64,000 nt of DNA from Sporocytophaga sp. (GTDB lineage Bacteria > Bacteroidota > Bacteroidia > Cytophagales > Cytophagaceae): contig NZ_JAGHZZ010000022.1 of NCBI RefSeq assembly GCF_017745095.1, positions 1 through 64,000 on the forward strand, read 5' to 3'. Position 1 is the first letter of the stretch. Each line of letters opens with the position of its first letter. The notes beneath the pieces were generated by a model, which searched no databases, was not told the origin of the DNA, and saw only the letters and a list, made by a program, of their open reading frames with translations. The position numbers and the translations under genes are program-made. Shown piece by piece: positions 23,441-33,806 of this stretch.

Positions 23441-25462
23441 ATGAAAAAGATCATCAACATAAATCTCAGTGGAAGGGTGATAATGATTGAAGATACGGCT
23501 TATGAAAAACTTAAAGCTTACATAGATAGTCTTCGTCAATATTTCGCCAAAGAAGAAGGAGCGGATGAAATAATAAACGATATAGAGAACAGAATAGCAG
23601 AGCTTATGAACGATAAGATTCGCAAAGGAGCTCCTGCTATTTCCGATGCACATATAGAGGAGATTGCCTTGCATATGGGCAGACCAGAAGACTTTGCTGC
23701 AGAGGAGGCAAATGAATTTGAAACTGGGTCAAAACAAAAGGCAGAATATGCTCATGCTAAAGCTTCTGATTCAGCAGGAAGAAAAAAAGGGCGTTTGTAT
23801 CGCGATGCAAATGATAAATTTCTTGGTGGAGTGTGCAGTGGTATAGCTGAATACTTTGGCATGGATCCAGCTATCGTAAGAATTTTATTTGTAATTGTTA
23901 CCATCAGCGGGTTTGGTTTTGGTGTATTTATATATATTCTCCTTTGGGTAATATTACCTTCTAAAAACCTTGAAAATCCAATAACAAAGAGGTTGTACAG
24001 AAATCCTGATGATAAAATGATTGCTGGTGTTGCAGGTGGACTTGCTGCTTATTTCGGACAGGAGACAAAAATATTCAGGCTTATCTTTGCGGCCCCGCTT
24101 ATCATCGGAATATTCATTACCCTTATAAGAGGTATTTTTTGGAGTTTAAGTTTTCCATTTTTCCCAGGTTTCTTTTTCGGTTCTGCAGGCAGCACATTTA
24201 TATTGGCTTATTGCATCTTATGGATTGTTTTACCTGAGGCAAAAACAGATTATGAGAAAATGGAGATGCGTGGTGAAAAGATAGATGTCAACAAGATTGC
24301 GAAAAATATGAAGGAGCGGGTACGTGAATGGGGAGAAGAGGTGAAAGGCTCTGCGCAAGACTTACGTGATAAAGCTAAGAAATATGCGGATACAAGAGGA
24401 CAATCATTTACCTCTGAAGTGAATCATGCTATGAGGCAGAACCGATCAGGTTTTTTTCGTGCGATTGGCACACTTGTAAAAGTATTCCTGTTGTTTATTG
24501 TGAGCATGATAGTTCTATGTTTAGTTGTATCACTTGCCGGAGTAGCTATCGGTGGCTTTGCATGGTGGCCTGTCAATAACTTCTTATGGACTGATGACTG
24601 GCAGAAATTTTTTGCCTTAGGTGCTTTGAATTTTTTAGTACTAATACCTCTCATTGGTTTAATAACATGGCTTATAAGACGTATCATGGGGATTCGTTCT
24701 CGTCATTCCTATTTAGGTTGGATATTCGGGATATTGTGGATGGGAGGATGGGTTTCTTTGGTTTTATTTGGAATCAGCATGGCAAGAGAATTTCGTGAGT
24801 ATGAAGGGACGGGAGAGACCTCTGTTGCTACTGTGAGGCCAGACATTGATAAATTAACGCTGACTGTATCAGATCCAAAATTATATTATGGAGGCAATTT
24901 CAGCTGGATGATGAATGATCATGACCATGATTATGATTATGATGGACAAGGTTTTGATCTTTCTTCCGATACTTTAAAATTATCTTGGATAAATTTTAAT
25001 ATAGATAAAAGTTTAGATTCCTTGTATCATGTTTCTGTCAGAACATACAGCTTTGGTTCTACTAAAGACGCTGCGATTGATAGAGCTGAAAAACTACAAT
25101 ACAAAGTGATAGTGAGAGATAGTATGTTGGACCTTGCAAATGGCTTTTCAATATATAAAGACGACAAGTGGCGAGGACAAACAGTTGTGGTGAATATTCA
25201 AGTGCCTGTGGGGAAAAAGATCCGTCTTGATGAATCAGTGAAAGGTAAGTTAATACCAGCTGTTGTCATGAATGATAAAAGCCATGCAAATAAAAAGTTT
25301 AGTTTTAAAGGAAGAAAAGGTGTTTGCTGGAAAGCTGATGTTGATTACACAATGCAGGAGAATGGGAAATTAATAGATAAAGAAAGTAACAAAGAAATTG
25401 ATGCAGACTGTCATAAAGGAAGCCATTGGAGAAAAAGAAAGAGAAAAACGGTTGAAATGTAG
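23441..25462 (+). CDS. Double PspC-domain envelope-stress membrane protein
   Basis: 673 residues. Residues 1-100 form a soluble helical region (ADEIINDIENRIAELMNDK, HMGRPEDFAAEE) like the HAAS-type start seen in these proteins. Two PspC domains follow (about 117-178: KFLGGVCSGIAEYFGMDPAIVRILFVI; about 186-265: KMIAGVAGGLAAYFG), each with membrane helices. Then a charged amphipathic region, more helices (about 345-465) and a strand-rich C-terminal domain with an Asp/His run (NDHDHDYDYDGQ). PspC proteins sense or counter membrane damage. Same operon as the PadR gene. The C-terminal domain resembles the LiaF/DUF-type adhesin-like tails often found here. Confidence 0.88.
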   Translation: MKKIININLSGRVIMIEDTAYEKLKAYIDSLRQYFAKEEGADEIINDIENRIAELMNDKIRKGAPAISDAHIEEIALHMGRPEDFAAEEANEFETGSKQKAEYAHAKASDSAGRKKGRLYRDANDKFLGGVCSGIAEYFGMDPAIVRILFVIVTISGFGFGVFIYILLWVILPSKNLENPITKRLYRNPDDKMIAGVAGGLAAYFGQETKIFRLIFAAPLIIGIFITLIRGIFWSLSFPFFPGFFFGSAGSTFILAYCILWIVLPEAKTDYEKMEMRGEKIDVNKIAKNMKERVREWGEEVKGSAQDLRDKAKKYADTRGQSFTSEVNHAMRQNRSGFFRAIGTLVKVFLLFIVSMIVLCLVVSLAGVAIGGFAWWPVNNFLWTDDWQKFFALGALNFLVLIPLIGLITWLIRRIMGIRSRHSYLGWIFGILWMGGWVSLVLFGISMAREFREYEGTGETSVATVRPDIDKLTLTVSDPKLYYGGNFSWMMNDHDHDYDYDGQGFDLSSDTLKLSWINFNIDKSLDSLYHVSVRTYSFGSTKDAAIDRAEKLQYKVIVRDSMLDLANGFSIYKDDKWRGQTVVVNIQVPVGKKIRLDESVKGKLIPAVVMNDKSHANKKFSFKGRKGVCWKADVDYTMQENGKLIDKESNKEIDADCHKGSHWRKRKRKTVEM

Positions 25463-25493
25463 ATTGATTACACGAATCATCAATTAAATCGGT

Positions 25494-25538
25494 AAAGGCT
25501 TATGCTAAGAAGAAACCTCTGAGTGTAAGCCTTTTGTT
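25494..25538 (+). terminator. Probable terminator after the PspC gene
   Basis: Arms AAAGGCTTA (25494-25502) and TAAGCCTTT (25526-25534) with a T-rich tail (TTGTTGT), 32 bp after the stop. Confidence 0.55.
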
Positions 25539-25646
25539 GTAATGTTATGCCAGAGTATGAAACTCGGTGTATAGGTTAATCTTTTTCAGCTTCTGGAATT
25601 GGCATTTTTTTAGTATATTGACAATAGGTCTTGTAATTGAATTTAT

Positions 25647-26057
25647 ATGAGGTTTAGTAAGTATAAAGGATTTAAATTCATATTTCTTTTTATGGTATTA
25701 GCAGCTTCAATTGAAGGGGTTGCGCAAGCAAACTCTAATAATAGAGATGTTCATAAGAGATTAGAAGGAAGTTGGCTTTTGATGGGTCAAAATTCCGATA
25801 GTTTGTTTTTGGAAAGAAATTTAGGTGGGAACTTCAATCTTGGACATAAATTCGAGTTGAATTGGGATGGTACTTTTTTTGATATTTATTCAGCAGGGTG
25901 TGGCAATGATCCTAATATTCATAATTATGAAGGTGCATGGAGACTTGACACAGCGAAGATGATCCTTACAACTTCTTTTCAAGGAAGCTTAAACATCAAT
26001 TTTTATAAAATTATTAAATTAACTGACCATAATCTTGTGCTTGTAAAAGTTGGTTGA
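25647..26057 (+). CDS. Secreted lipocalin-like small protein, unknown function
   Basis: 136 residues with a signal peptide (hydrophobic residues 10-24, cut after GVAQA). The mature part has LEGSWLLMGQNSDSLFL, FELNWDGTFFDIYSAGCGNDP and YEGAWRLD-AKMILTT, the G-x-W ... strands ... W layout of small lipocalin-like barrels found in Bacteroidota. One lone Cys. No neighbours in an obvious operon. Family assignment is weak. Confidence 0.65.
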   Translation: MRFSKYKGFKFIFLFMVLAASIEGVAQANSNNRDVHKRLEGSWLLMGQNSDSLFLERNLGGNFNLGHKFELNWDGTFFDIYSAGCGNDPNIHNYEGAWRLDTAKMILTTSFQGSLNINFYKIIKLTDHNLVLVKVG

Positions 26058-26107
26058 TCAGGTGAAGCAATAGACCCCTGTTTGAAAAATGAACATTTAT
26101 TTTGTAT

Positions 26108-26177
26108 AGAGTCACATTGGGATCGTGAAAAAAGATTTTTTAATTTAATCTTTCAAGCCTACTATATATGTGACTCT
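26108..26177. repeat. Nested inverted repeat before the membrane protein gene
   Basis: Outer arms AGAGTCACAT (26108-26117) and ATGTGACTCT (26168-26177) match perfectly over 10 bp. Inside are inner arms AAAGATT (26131-26137) and AATCTTT (26147-26153). If transcribed it folds into a long hairpin ending 13 bases before the ATG at 26191. It might also be a small non-autonomous element or a regulator site. Confidence 0.5.
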
Positions 26178-26190
26178 TGCCAGAGATAGT

Positions 26191-26712
26191 ATGATATTAA
26201 AGGAGTTTTACAATCGAAACAAACCACTCATAAATTCTATAATAACAGGAATAATTTATTTTATTTTTTCGTGGTCAGTTGACTTTAACGAAGGAATTAA
26301 AGTTCTATTTATTTCTGTTATGATGTTCCTGCCTGGGCTGACATTCCCTTTGGTAACAACCTACTATAAGTTAAAAGGAGAAAATAAGATTTTGATTCAT
26401 CTTATTTTATCAGTTTTGATTTATCACTGTAGCGTTTGGTTATTTAGTGGAGAGGGAGTAATTAAATACATCACCATAGCTGCGGGGATATTTGGCTCAT
26501 TACTTTACTTGATAATTACTAAGTTAATCCTAAAAAGAGATATTTCCTTTATTCAGATTATGATAACATCATTATTGAGTGGATTAGCATTTTTACCATA
26601 TGAACTGATTGGAAGGGAAGGAATATTAATTGGATTAGCTATTTTACAATGGAATATATTTAATGGCATAGTGTTGAATCATGAATTTAAAAGATCGATC
26701 GAAAGTCATTAA
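26191..26712 (+). CDS. Multi-pass membrane protein of unknown function
   Basis: 173 residues from MILKEFYNRN; a GTG 21 bases earlier is possible but lies in the right arm of the inverted repeat. Five to six hydrophobic segments (INSIITGIIYFIFSW, VLFISVMMFLPGLTFPL, ILIHLILSVLIYHCSVWLF, YITIAAGIFGSLLYLIITKLI, IMITSLLSGLAFLPYEL, ILIGLAILQWNIFNGIVL). Family not recognised. Confidence 0.65.
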   Translation: MILKEFYNRNKPLINSIITGIIYFIFSWSVDFNEGIKVLFISVMMFLPGLTFPLVTTYYKLKGENKILIHLILSVLIYHCSVWLFSGEGVIKYITIAAGIFGSLLYLIITKLILKRDISFIQIMITSLLSGLAFLPYELIGREGILIGLAILQWNIFNGIVLNHEFKRSIESH

Positions 26713-26848
26713 AAAAAAAGATAATAAAGCTATAGCAAGCTTAAATCAAGTGATACTTTTTGTCATTGTAAGTTTAGAATAAAGTCAGAAAAAAGGATTT
26801 AATTTTATTCGGATCTTTTATTTCTTATCATTCTGTAATTCTTTGTTG

Positions 26849-26884
26849 AAAAACGACCTGGGAGATACAAGTCGTTTTTTTTAA
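26849..26884 (+). terminator. Intrinsic terminator
   Basis: Arms AAAAACGAC (26849-26857) and GTCGTTTTT (26871-26879) with a T run to 26881. The same core (AAAAACGA/TCGTTTTT) recurs in the terminator after ahcY. Confidence 0.8.
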
Positions 26885-27103
26885 TCAAGGCTATAAGAGA
26901 AGAGCTAATTACATGTGATATCCAGGTTGTATCCTCTGAAGTATTAATGGTCATGAATCTTATTTGTTAAAACTATCACTAGAATAATATTCTACAAAAT
27001 AGGAATTAGATATACTGATTTAGAATATTTTTCTTTATTTTTTTTATTTAAAGGTGTTTATTCTAAGTTTGTCCTGTTATTAGGTAATAAATTCTAAAGA
27101 GCA

Positions 27104-27111
27104 TAGCTTTG
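27104..27111 (+). promoter_or_regulatory. Possible -7 box of the ahcY promoter
   Basis: TAGCTTTG fits TAnnTTTG and lies 32 bp before ATG 27143. No TTG is found at the expected -33 spacing, so support is partial. Confidence 0.35.
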
Positions 27112-27142
27112 TATTATTGCGAGTAAAGAGTTTAGTAAACGG

Positions 27143-28501
27143 ATGGAGAAATTTCATCTGTTTGAAATGGAACCTTTAAAAACAACTAATATTATGATTG
27201 CAACATTTGAAAAATACAAGGTAAAAGATATTGGTCAGGCCGATTGGGGCAGAAAAGAAATTAGCTTAGCTGAAGCTGAGATGCCAGGTCTGATGTCAAT
27301 TCGCAAAGAATTTGGCGCGTCTAAACCATTAAAAGGAGCTCGTATTGCAGGCTGTCTGCACATGACTATCCAGACAGCTGTATTAATTGAAACCTTGATT
27401 GAATTAGGAGCTGAAGTAACTTGGTCATCATGTAATATATTCTCTACACAGGATCATGCTGCTGCTGCTATTGCTGCTGCCGGTGTTTCAGTTTATGCCT
27501 GGAAAGGTATGAATGAAGAAGAATTTGACTGGTGTATTGAGCAGACATTATTCTTCGGTGAGGACAGAAAGCCATTGAACATGATCCTTGATGATGGTGG
27601 CGATTTGACAAATATGGTACTTGATAGGTATCCTGAATTAGTTCCTGGTATAAGAGGTATATCAGAAGAAACAACTACCGGAGTATTACGCTTACATGAG
27701 CGTGTGAAAAAAGGAAAATTGCCATTGCCTGCAATCAATATCAATGATTCAGTTACTAAATCTAAATTTGACAACAAATATGGATGTAAAGAATCATTGG
27801 TAGATTCTATCCGTCGTGCTTCTGATGTCATGATGGCTGGTAAAGTTGCTGTGGTTGCCGGATATGGTGACGTAGGGAAAGGCTCTGCAGCTTCATTGCG
27901 TGGAGCAGGTGCCCGTGTAATTGTTACAGAAATAGATCCGATCTGTGCATTGCAGGCAGCTATGGATGGTTATGAAGTTAAAAAAATGGATGATGCTGTG
28001 AAACGTGCTGATATTATTGTTACTGCTACAGGTAACTTTAATATTATCGTCGGACGTCATTTTGAATCTATGAAAGATAAGGCCATTGTTTGCAATATCG
28101 GTCACTTCGATAACGAAATTGATATGGCTTGGCTGAATGCAAATCATGGTAAGTCTAAAATAGAAATCAAACCTCAGGTTGACAAATACACTATCAAAGG
28201 CAAAGATATTCTTATCCTTGCTGAAGGTCGCTTGGTAAACCTTGGCTGCGCTACAGGTCACCCATCTTTCGTGATGTCTAATTCTTTCACTAACCAGACA
28301 TTAGCACAGTTGGAACTTTGGACAAATGGTTCTAACTATGAGAATAAAGTTTACACACTTCCTAAACATTTGGATGAAAAAGTTGCTCGTTTGCACCTTG
28401 CTAAAATAGGGGTTGAATTGGATACTTTGTCAACAGATCAAGCTAACTATATCGGTGTTAAAGTAGAAGGACCGTACAAGTCTGACGAATACAGATATTA
28501 A
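27143..28501 (+). CDS. ahcY: S-adenosyl-L-homocysteine hydrolase
   Basis: 452 residues. It splits S-adenosylhomocysteine into adenosine and homocysteine in the cytosol, closing the methyl cycle. Family motifs are abundant: [69 protein letters not shown], the NAD-binding [38 protein letters not shown] and the C-terminal Lys-Tyr pair (PYKSDEYRY). The first 17 residues are unlike other members, so translation may begin at ATG 27194 ([13 protein letters not shown]). Codon use is the most regular of the window, fitting strong expression. Monocistronic, with a strong terminator. Confidence 0.96.
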   Translation: MEKFHLFEMEPLKTTNIMIATFEKYKVKDIGQADWGRKEISLAEAEMPGLMSIRKEFGASKPLKGARIAGCLHMTIQTAVLIETLIELGAEVTWSSCNIFSTQDHAAAAIAAAGVSVYAWKGMNEEEFDWCIEQTLFFGEDRKPLNMILDDGGDLTNMVLDRYPELVPGIRGISEETTTGVLRLHERVKKGKLPLPAININDSVTKSKFDNKYGCKESLVDSIRRASDVMMAGKVAVVAGYGDVGKGSAASLRGAGARVIVTEIDPICALQAAMDGYEVKKMDDAVKRADIIVTATGNFNIIVGRHFESMKDKAIVCNIGHFDNEIDMAWLNANHGKSKIEIKPQVDKYTIKGKDILILAEGRLVNLGCATGHPSFVMSNSFTNQTLAQLELWTNGSNYENKVYTLPKHLDEKVARLHLAKIGVELDTLSTDQANYIGVKVEGPYKSDEYRY

Positions 28502-28885
28502 TATTTGATTATTCATAAAAGACTCCTATCTAATTGCCAATTTGATAAGAGCCTAAACTTTAAGAAAAACGATCTGCGTAAATGCAGGTCGTTTTTCTTT
28601 TTTAATCAAATTACTAAAAAGCATAAGATCAGAGACTCACAGAATGGGCGATCACTTACCAGAAAGTTTTACAAAGAATATTGAAGACATTTTAACTGTT
28701 AAAAAGGAAGCATGATCATTTATAGGAATTTTAGCTGGTAAAGAGCTGATTTCTTTATGTTATACATTGGTAGTTAGGTGATTATTAGTTGAGAGATTAT
28801 GTAATATGTATAAGAGCAAACCGTTAAATTATACATAATTTCCTTGAAAGGATTGTTTTGTTCAGGTTTTTGTTAAATTAGCGAT
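28502..28885. other. Intergenic region
   Basis: 384 bases holding the ahcY terminator, then AT-rich sequence. Just before ATG 28886 there is TTG (28853-28855) and, 18 bases on, TAAATTAG (28874-28881), a one-mismatch -7 box. That would start transcription at or next to the ATG, giving a nearly leaderless mRNA for the DUF6660 gene. Confidence 0.35.
28564..28604 (+). terminator. Intrinsic terminator of ahcY
   Basis: A 14-bp stem (28564-28577 with 28584-28597, one G-T pair), 6-base loop, followed by TTTCTTTTTT-type tail. Very strong. Confidence 0.9.
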
Positions 28886-29203
28886 ATGAAGTTTTTCGTT
28901 TTTATAATTAGTGTCTATGTCATGGCTTTGTCAATAATGCCGTGCCTGGATTCTTTTACCTGTGAAGGAGAAAAATCTTCTATATCTATTTCCGGAATTC
29001 ATAACCACAGTGAAGATGAGGGTGACTTATGTAGCCCTTTTTGTATTTGTTCCTGCTGTGGTTGTTCGTTTGTAGGAGTTAATATACCTGTATTTTTTAG
29101 CCAGAGTATAAAGACAATTGAGTCACGAGGCAATGTTCCTTATTACACTCAATTTAATTCTTCTTATTACCATTCATTCTGGCAGCCGCCAAAGCTTTCC
29201 TAA
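28886..29203 (+). CDS. DUF6660 small Cys/His-rich secreted protein of metal efflux operon
   Basis: 105 residues with a signal-type N-terminus. The mature part carries several Cys and His: a HNHSEDEGDLC stretch, then CSPFCICSCCGC, and an ending SYYHSFWQPPKLS. This arrangement matches DUF6660, a family I know as the regular first gene of CzcA/CusA operons in Bacteroidota. The Cys cluster and His suggest metal binding in the periplasm. It precedes the RND pump by 227 bp; the operon link is from context. Confidence 0.82.
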   Translation: MKFFVFIISVYVMALSIMPCLDSFTCEGEKSSISISGIHNHSEDEGDLCSPFCICSCCGCSFVGVNIPVFFSQSIKTIESRGNVPYYTQFNSSYYHSFWQPPKLS

Positions 29204-29430
29204 TACCTACTGATCGGATATTTGAATCTACTTGTATGGTTGTAACTAGAGAACTGGTTGCATACATTTGCCATTCATTTATTCTTAAATTAATTAAAAA
29301 CAAAGGAGGAGAGTGCATACAAACTTTCCGGATTTTATTTCATGCTACGTGAGGTTTATTGGGCCTGATTGGCTATAGCAGCATGGAGCTTTATCCATAA
29401 GGGACGCACTATTTAAATCAGAATTTATCT

Positions 29431-32400
29431 ATGTTAGATAAGATTATATATTTCTCGATAAAGCATAAGTTAATTGTCGGGATGTTAACTATTGCGCTTA
29501 TTATCTGGGGTTGTTGGTCTGCAACCCGTCTTCCGATTGATGCGGTACCTGACATCACTAATAATCAGGTACAGGTCATTACTACAAGTCCCTCTCTTGC
29601 TGCTCAGGAGGTAGAAAGGCTAATTAGCTTTCCTGTGGAAATCAGTATGGCTAATATTCCAGGGATCATTGAGATCCGGTCAATTTCCAGATTTGGCCTT
29701 TCAGTTGTTACAATCGTTTTTGCGGATGACATAGATATTTATTGGGCAAGACAACAGGTTTCAGAACGATTGAAAGCTGCTATTGAGCAGATTCCCAAGG
29801 GTGTCGGAATTCCTGATTTAAGCCCTATTACAACAGGTTTAGGGGAAATCTATCAATATGTTCTTCACCCCAAAAAAGGATATGAAAAGAAATATTCAGC
29901 TATGGAACTACGCACCATTCAGGATTGGATTGTACGAAGGCAGATGCTGGGTACAAAAGGAGTTGCAGATATAAGCAGTTTTGGTGGTTATCTTAAACAA
30001 TATGAGGTAGCGATTGATCCTGAAAAACTTCGCAGTATGAACATTACCATAGGGGAAGTGTTTGCAGCTCTGGAAACCAATAATCAGAATGCGGGAGGAG
30101 CATATATCGACAAACTTCCCAATGCCTACTTTATAAGAACGGAAGGACTTGCCGGAGGGTTGGAGGATATTAAAAAGATTGTTGTCAAGAATACGACTAA
30201 TGGAACACCTGTGTTAATGCGTGATGTTGGTATTGTTCAATTGGGACATGCAATCCGCTATGGCGCGATGACCCGCAATGATCAGGGGGAGGCAGTCGGT
30301 GGTATTGTGATGATGTTAAAGGGGGCGAACTCCAATGAAGTAATTGGAAATGTAAAAGAGCGAATTGAGCAAATCAGCAAATCTTTGCCTGAAGGCATCG
30401 AGGTAGAAGCTTTTCTTGACAGAACAAAACTTGTAGATAATGCAATTCATACAGTTTCAAAAAATCTGATTGAAGGAGCCCTGATAGTAATTTTTGTCCT
30501 CGTATTAATGCTGGGCAATTTCAGAGCAGGTATTGTGGTTGCTTCTGTCATTCCCCTTGCCATGTTGTTTGCCATTTCGATGATGAATCTCTTTGGGGTA
30601 TCCGGAAACCTGATGTCTCTTGGTGCTATAGATTTCGGATTGATCGTGGATGGTGCCGTCATTATTGTAGAAGCGACTTTGCACCACATAACAGACAGAG
30701 GTCTTACTCATAGGTTATCTCAGGATGAAATGGATTCAGAAGTTTTTGATGCAGCTTCCAAAATAAGAAGTTCAGCAGCTTTCGGGGAAATCATTATCCT
30801 GATAGTTTATCTGCCAATACTTGCTCTGGTTGGCATTGAAGGGAAAATGTTTAAACCTATGGCTCAGACAGTATCATTCGCGATTCTAGGAGCTTTTATA
30901 CTCTCTCTTACATACGTGCCTATGATGTCCGCTCTGTGTTTAAGTAAGAAAACTGAGCATAAGAAAAATATATCTGATAAGATTATGGAGTTTTTTCAGA
31001 ATGTATATCATCCTCTACTGGAATTTGCTTTAAGAAAGAAGATGGTTGTTGCTTTGACAGCATTTTTGTTGTTTGGTGGAAGTCTTTGGCTGTTTTTGAA
31101 CATGGGAGGAGAGTTTATTCCGACTCTAGATGAAGGAGACTTTGCTGTAGAGACGCGGGTGTTGATGGGAAGTTCCATGCAGGAGACTATTAACACTGCA
31201 TTAAAAGCAGGAGAAATTCTGAATAAAAAATTTCCTGAAGTGAAAGAGGTTATAGGTAAAGTAGGATCAAGCGAAATACCTACAGATCCAATGCCTATTG
31301 AGGCATGCGATCTTATGATCATTCTGAAAGACAAGGATGAATGGACAAGTGCTTCGACCAGAGATGAGTTAGCCAACAAAATGCAAGAAGTTCTCGAAAA
31401 TGAATTACCGGGAGTGAATTTTGGTTTTCAGCAACCTATTCAGATGCGCTTCAATGAATTGATGACAGGTGCAAGACAAGATGTGGCCATAAAAATTTAT
31501 GGTGAGGACCTGGACATTCTTACTGAACAGGCAAATAAGCTTGGTAAGATTGTTTCCCCGATAGAAGGAGCCAAGGACCTATATGTTGAGAAGGTAACAG
31601 GTTTACCACAGATTGTAGTTTCATTTGACCGAGATAAAATTGCTCAGTTCGGGTTAAACATTGATGAAATGAACAGGATTATACGAACTGCTTTTGCAGG
31701 GGAGGCTACTGGTCTTGTCTACGAGGGAGAAAGAAGGTTTGATATGGTTGTAAGATTAGATAAAGTGGACAGACAGAATATAGATGATGTAAGGCAAATT
31801 TATGTCACTACACCAAAAGGTACTCAGATACCTTTATCACAGGTAGCTAACATAGAATTCAAAGTAGGTCCGAATCAGATTCAAAGAGACGATACCAAAA
31901 GGAGAATAATAGTGGCTTTTAATGTGAGGGGACGAGATGTGGAAAGTATAGTTGAAGAGATCAAATCAAAGGTGGATAAGCAAATGAAACTTCCTCCGGG
32001 TTATTTCATTACCTACGGTGGCCAGTTTAAAAATCTGATCGAAGCAAAGGAAAGATTAAGTATAGCTGTACCGATTGCTTTAGGTCTTATTTTCATATTG
32101 CTTTACTTTACTTTCGATTCTGTAAAACAAAGTATACTGATTTTTACTGCCATCCCACTTTCTGCAATCGGAGGAGTCTTAGCACTGAATCTGAGAGATA
32201 TGCCATTCAGTATTTCTGCAGGAGTTGGTTTTATAGCACTTTTCGGAGTAGCGGTGCTTAATGGAATAGTACTTATAGGAGAATTCAATAGATTAAAAAG
32301 CAGCGGCCTGACAGACTTGTATGAGATAGTCAGAAAAGGAACAGAGATTCGTTTACGTCCGGTATTAATGACAGCTTTGGTTGCCTCACTGGGCTTCCTG

Positions 32401-33798
32401 CCTATGGCGCTGTCTCAGGGGGCCGGTGCTGAAGTACAAAAACCTCTTGCCACTGTAGTAATAGGAGGTTTAATATCAGCGACCCTGCTTACCTTGCTTA
32501 TTCTGCCAATACTCTATATCTTTTCCGAGACAGGATTTAAGAGGATATCTCCTGCTGCAATGACTCTGCTGGTTTCAGTGTTTTTGTTTTTATCTGGGAA
32601 CAATGCGGAAGCACAAACAGCTCCCCTGAGTATTTCCTTAGAACAAGCCTTACAAATGGCTCATGAACAGAGCAATTCGATCAAATCTGCTCAATATGAG
32701 GTAGCATATAATAAAGCGCTGAAAGGAACTTCAACAGAGATCACTAAGACGAATGCAACTCTCATGTATGGTCAGTATAATAGTTTTTATAATGATAATA
32801 ACATAACTTTGTCTCAGGATATCCCTTTCCCTGTAGTTATGCATCGTCAGGCTCAATATTACAAAGCTACGACGAAGAGTGCTGAGTATAATCTTGCTGT
32901 AATACAGAACGACCTGGACTATAAGATTAAAGTTGCCTATTATAATCTAAGATTAGCCAAATCCAGAATGCAATTGCAGCTTAAGCTTGATACGCTTTAT
33001 TCCAACTTTCTGAATGCTGCTGATCTGCGGTTAAAAACTGGAGAAACAAATACACTTGAAAAAGCTACTGCTCAAAGTCAGTTTTATGAAAATCGTACGT
33101 ACATCACTCAGGTCAATGCTGATATAAAGATTTATGAAACACAGCTTCAGACCTTCTTGAATAGCGGAGAGCCTGTAACCTCAATAGAATCATCCTTGGA
33201 TAAAAGAACTTTGATTTTGATGGAAGATACAAATGCAATTGTGTCCAATCCTTCATTAAATTTCTTTCAGCAACAAGTGGAAGTGGCAAATGCCAATAAG
33301 ACGCTTCAAAAGGCCAGATTGCTTCCGGATATAAATCTGGGATACTTTTCTCAAACGCTTTATGGGGCTACAGATTATAAGGATGTGTCTCTGGTTGCAG
33401 GCAAAAGGCAGCGGTTCCAAGGGGTGATGGTTGGCGTTTCTTTACCGTTATGGATCAAACCTCAAATGTCCAGAATAAAGGCAACAGATGCTTCTGTAAA
33501 CGCTGCTAAGACAAGCCATAAAGCTTTTGAAAGAAACCTTCAGGGTGAATACGAGAATGCTTATCAGCAGTATGAAAAATACAAGATAAGTCTGGAGTAT
33601 TATGAAAGCAATGTATTGCCTACGGCTCAGGTTCTGGAAAATAGCGCCTGGAAGAATTATCGCACTGGCAATATAGGTTACCTGGAATTTTCTCAGGGCA
33701 TAGCCAGAGCAGTTGCTATTGAGCAAGGCTATCTAAATGCTTTAAATCAGTTTAATCAATCCATCATTGTAATAGAATATCTGATTGGAAATAAATAA
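29431..33798 (+). CDS. CzcA/CusA heavy-metal RND pump fused to a CzcC-type outer-membrane channel
   Basis: 1455 residues. Residues 1-1040 are an HME-RND transporter: N-terminal IKHKLIVGMLTIALIIWG, R-L-PIDAVPDITNNQVQV, the TM4 charged motif GAIDFGLIVDGAVIIVE, the two periplasmic loops, and TM8-12 (LIFILLYFTFDSV, GVAVLNGIVLIGEFNRL, RLRPVLMTALVASLGFLPMAL). After the last helix there is a second hydrophobic stretch ending AEAQ (about 1065), which looks like an internal signal peptide, then a TolC-like part (LSLEQALQMAHEQSNSIKSAQYEV to the end). The fused layout is common in Bacteroidota. It exports Cu/Ag or Zn/Co/Cd by proton exchange; metal choice cannot be told. Confidence 0.92.
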   Translation: MLDKIIYFSIKHKLIVGMLTIALIIWGCWSATRLPIDAVPDITNNQVQVITTSPSLAAQEVERLISFPVEISMANIPGIIEIRSISRFGLSVVTIVFADDIDIYWARQQVSERLKAAIEQIPKGVGIPDLSPITTGLGEIYQYVLHPKKGYEKKYSAMELRTIQDWIVRRQMLGTKGVADISSFGGYLKQYEVAIDPEKLRSMNITIGEVFAALETNNQNAGGAYIDKLPNAYFIRTEGLAGGLEDIKKIVVKNTTNGTPVLMRDVGIVQLGHAIRYGAMTRNDQGEAVGGIVMMLKGANSNEVIGNVKERIEQISKSLPEGIEVEAFLDRTKLVDNAIHTVSKNLIEGALIVIFVLVLMLGNFRAGIVVASVIPLAMLFAISMMNLFGVSGNLMSLGAIDFGLIVDGAVIIVEATLHHITDRGLTHRLSQDEMDSEVFDAASKIRSSAAFGEIIILIVYLPILALVGIEGKMFKPMAQTVSFAILGAFILSLTYVPMMSALCLSKKTEHKKNISDKIMEFFQNVYHPLLEFALRKKMVVALTAFLLFGGSLWLFLNMGGEFIPTLDEGDFAVETRVLMGSSMQETINTALKAGEILNKKFPEVKEVIGKVGSSEIPTDPMPIEACDLMIILKDKDEWTSASTRDELANKMQEVLENELPGVNFGFQQPIQMRFNELMTGARQDVAIKIYGEDLDILTEQANKLGKIVSPIEGAKDLYVEKVTGLPQIVVSFDRDKIAQFGLNIDEMNRIIRTAFAGEATGLVYEGERRFDMVVRLDKVDRQNIDDVRQIYVTTPKGTQIPLSQVANIEFKVGPNQIQRDDTKRRIIVAFNVRGRDVESIVEEIKSKVDKQMKLPPGYFITYGGQFKNLIEAKERLSIAVPIALGLIFILLYFTFDSVKQSILIFTAIPLSAIGGVLALNLRDMPFSISAGVGFIALFGVAVLNGIVLIGEFNRLKSSGLTDLYEIVRKGTEIRLRPVLMTALVASLGFLPMALSQGAGAEVQKPLATVVIGGLISATLLTLLILPILYIFSETGFKRISPAAMTLLVSVFLFLSGNNAEAQTAPLSISLEQALQMAHEQSNSIKSAQYEVAYNKALKGTSTEITKTNATLMYGQYNSFYNDNNITLSQDIPFPVVMHRQAQYYKATTKSAEYNLAVIQNDLDYKIKVAYYNLRLAKSRMQLQLKLDTLYSNFLNAADLRLKTGETNTLEKATAQSQFYENRTYITQVNADIKIYETQLQTFLNSGEPVTSIESSLDKRTLILMEDTNAIVSNPSLNFFQQQVEVANANKTLQKARLLPDINLGYFSQTLYGATDYKDVSLVAGKRQRFQGVMVGVSLPLWIKPQMSRIKATDASVNAAKTSHKAFERNLQGEYENAYQQYEKYKISLEYYESNVLPTAQVLENSAWKNYRTGNIGYLEFSQGIARAVAIEQGYLNALNQFNQSIIVIEYLIGNK

Positions 33799-33806
33799 TT
33801 TACGTC

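Larger units (their letters stand above)
26713..27142. other. Intergenic region with one terminator and a possible -7 box
   Basis: 430 AT-rich bases. Apart from the terminator at 26849 and the TAGCTTTG element at 27104, nothing coding is seen. Confidence 0.5.

Noticed and set aside
24899-24950. Asp/His-rich run in the PspC protein as a metal-binding site
   Set aside because: Low-complexity acidic run without a spaced ligand pattern; noted in the gene entry but not promoted.
29259-29321. Direct repeat TGCATACA (29259-29266 and 29314-29321) ahead of the metal pump as a metal-regulator site
   Set aside because: Eight bases twice in 60 is close to chance and no regulator gene is adjacent.
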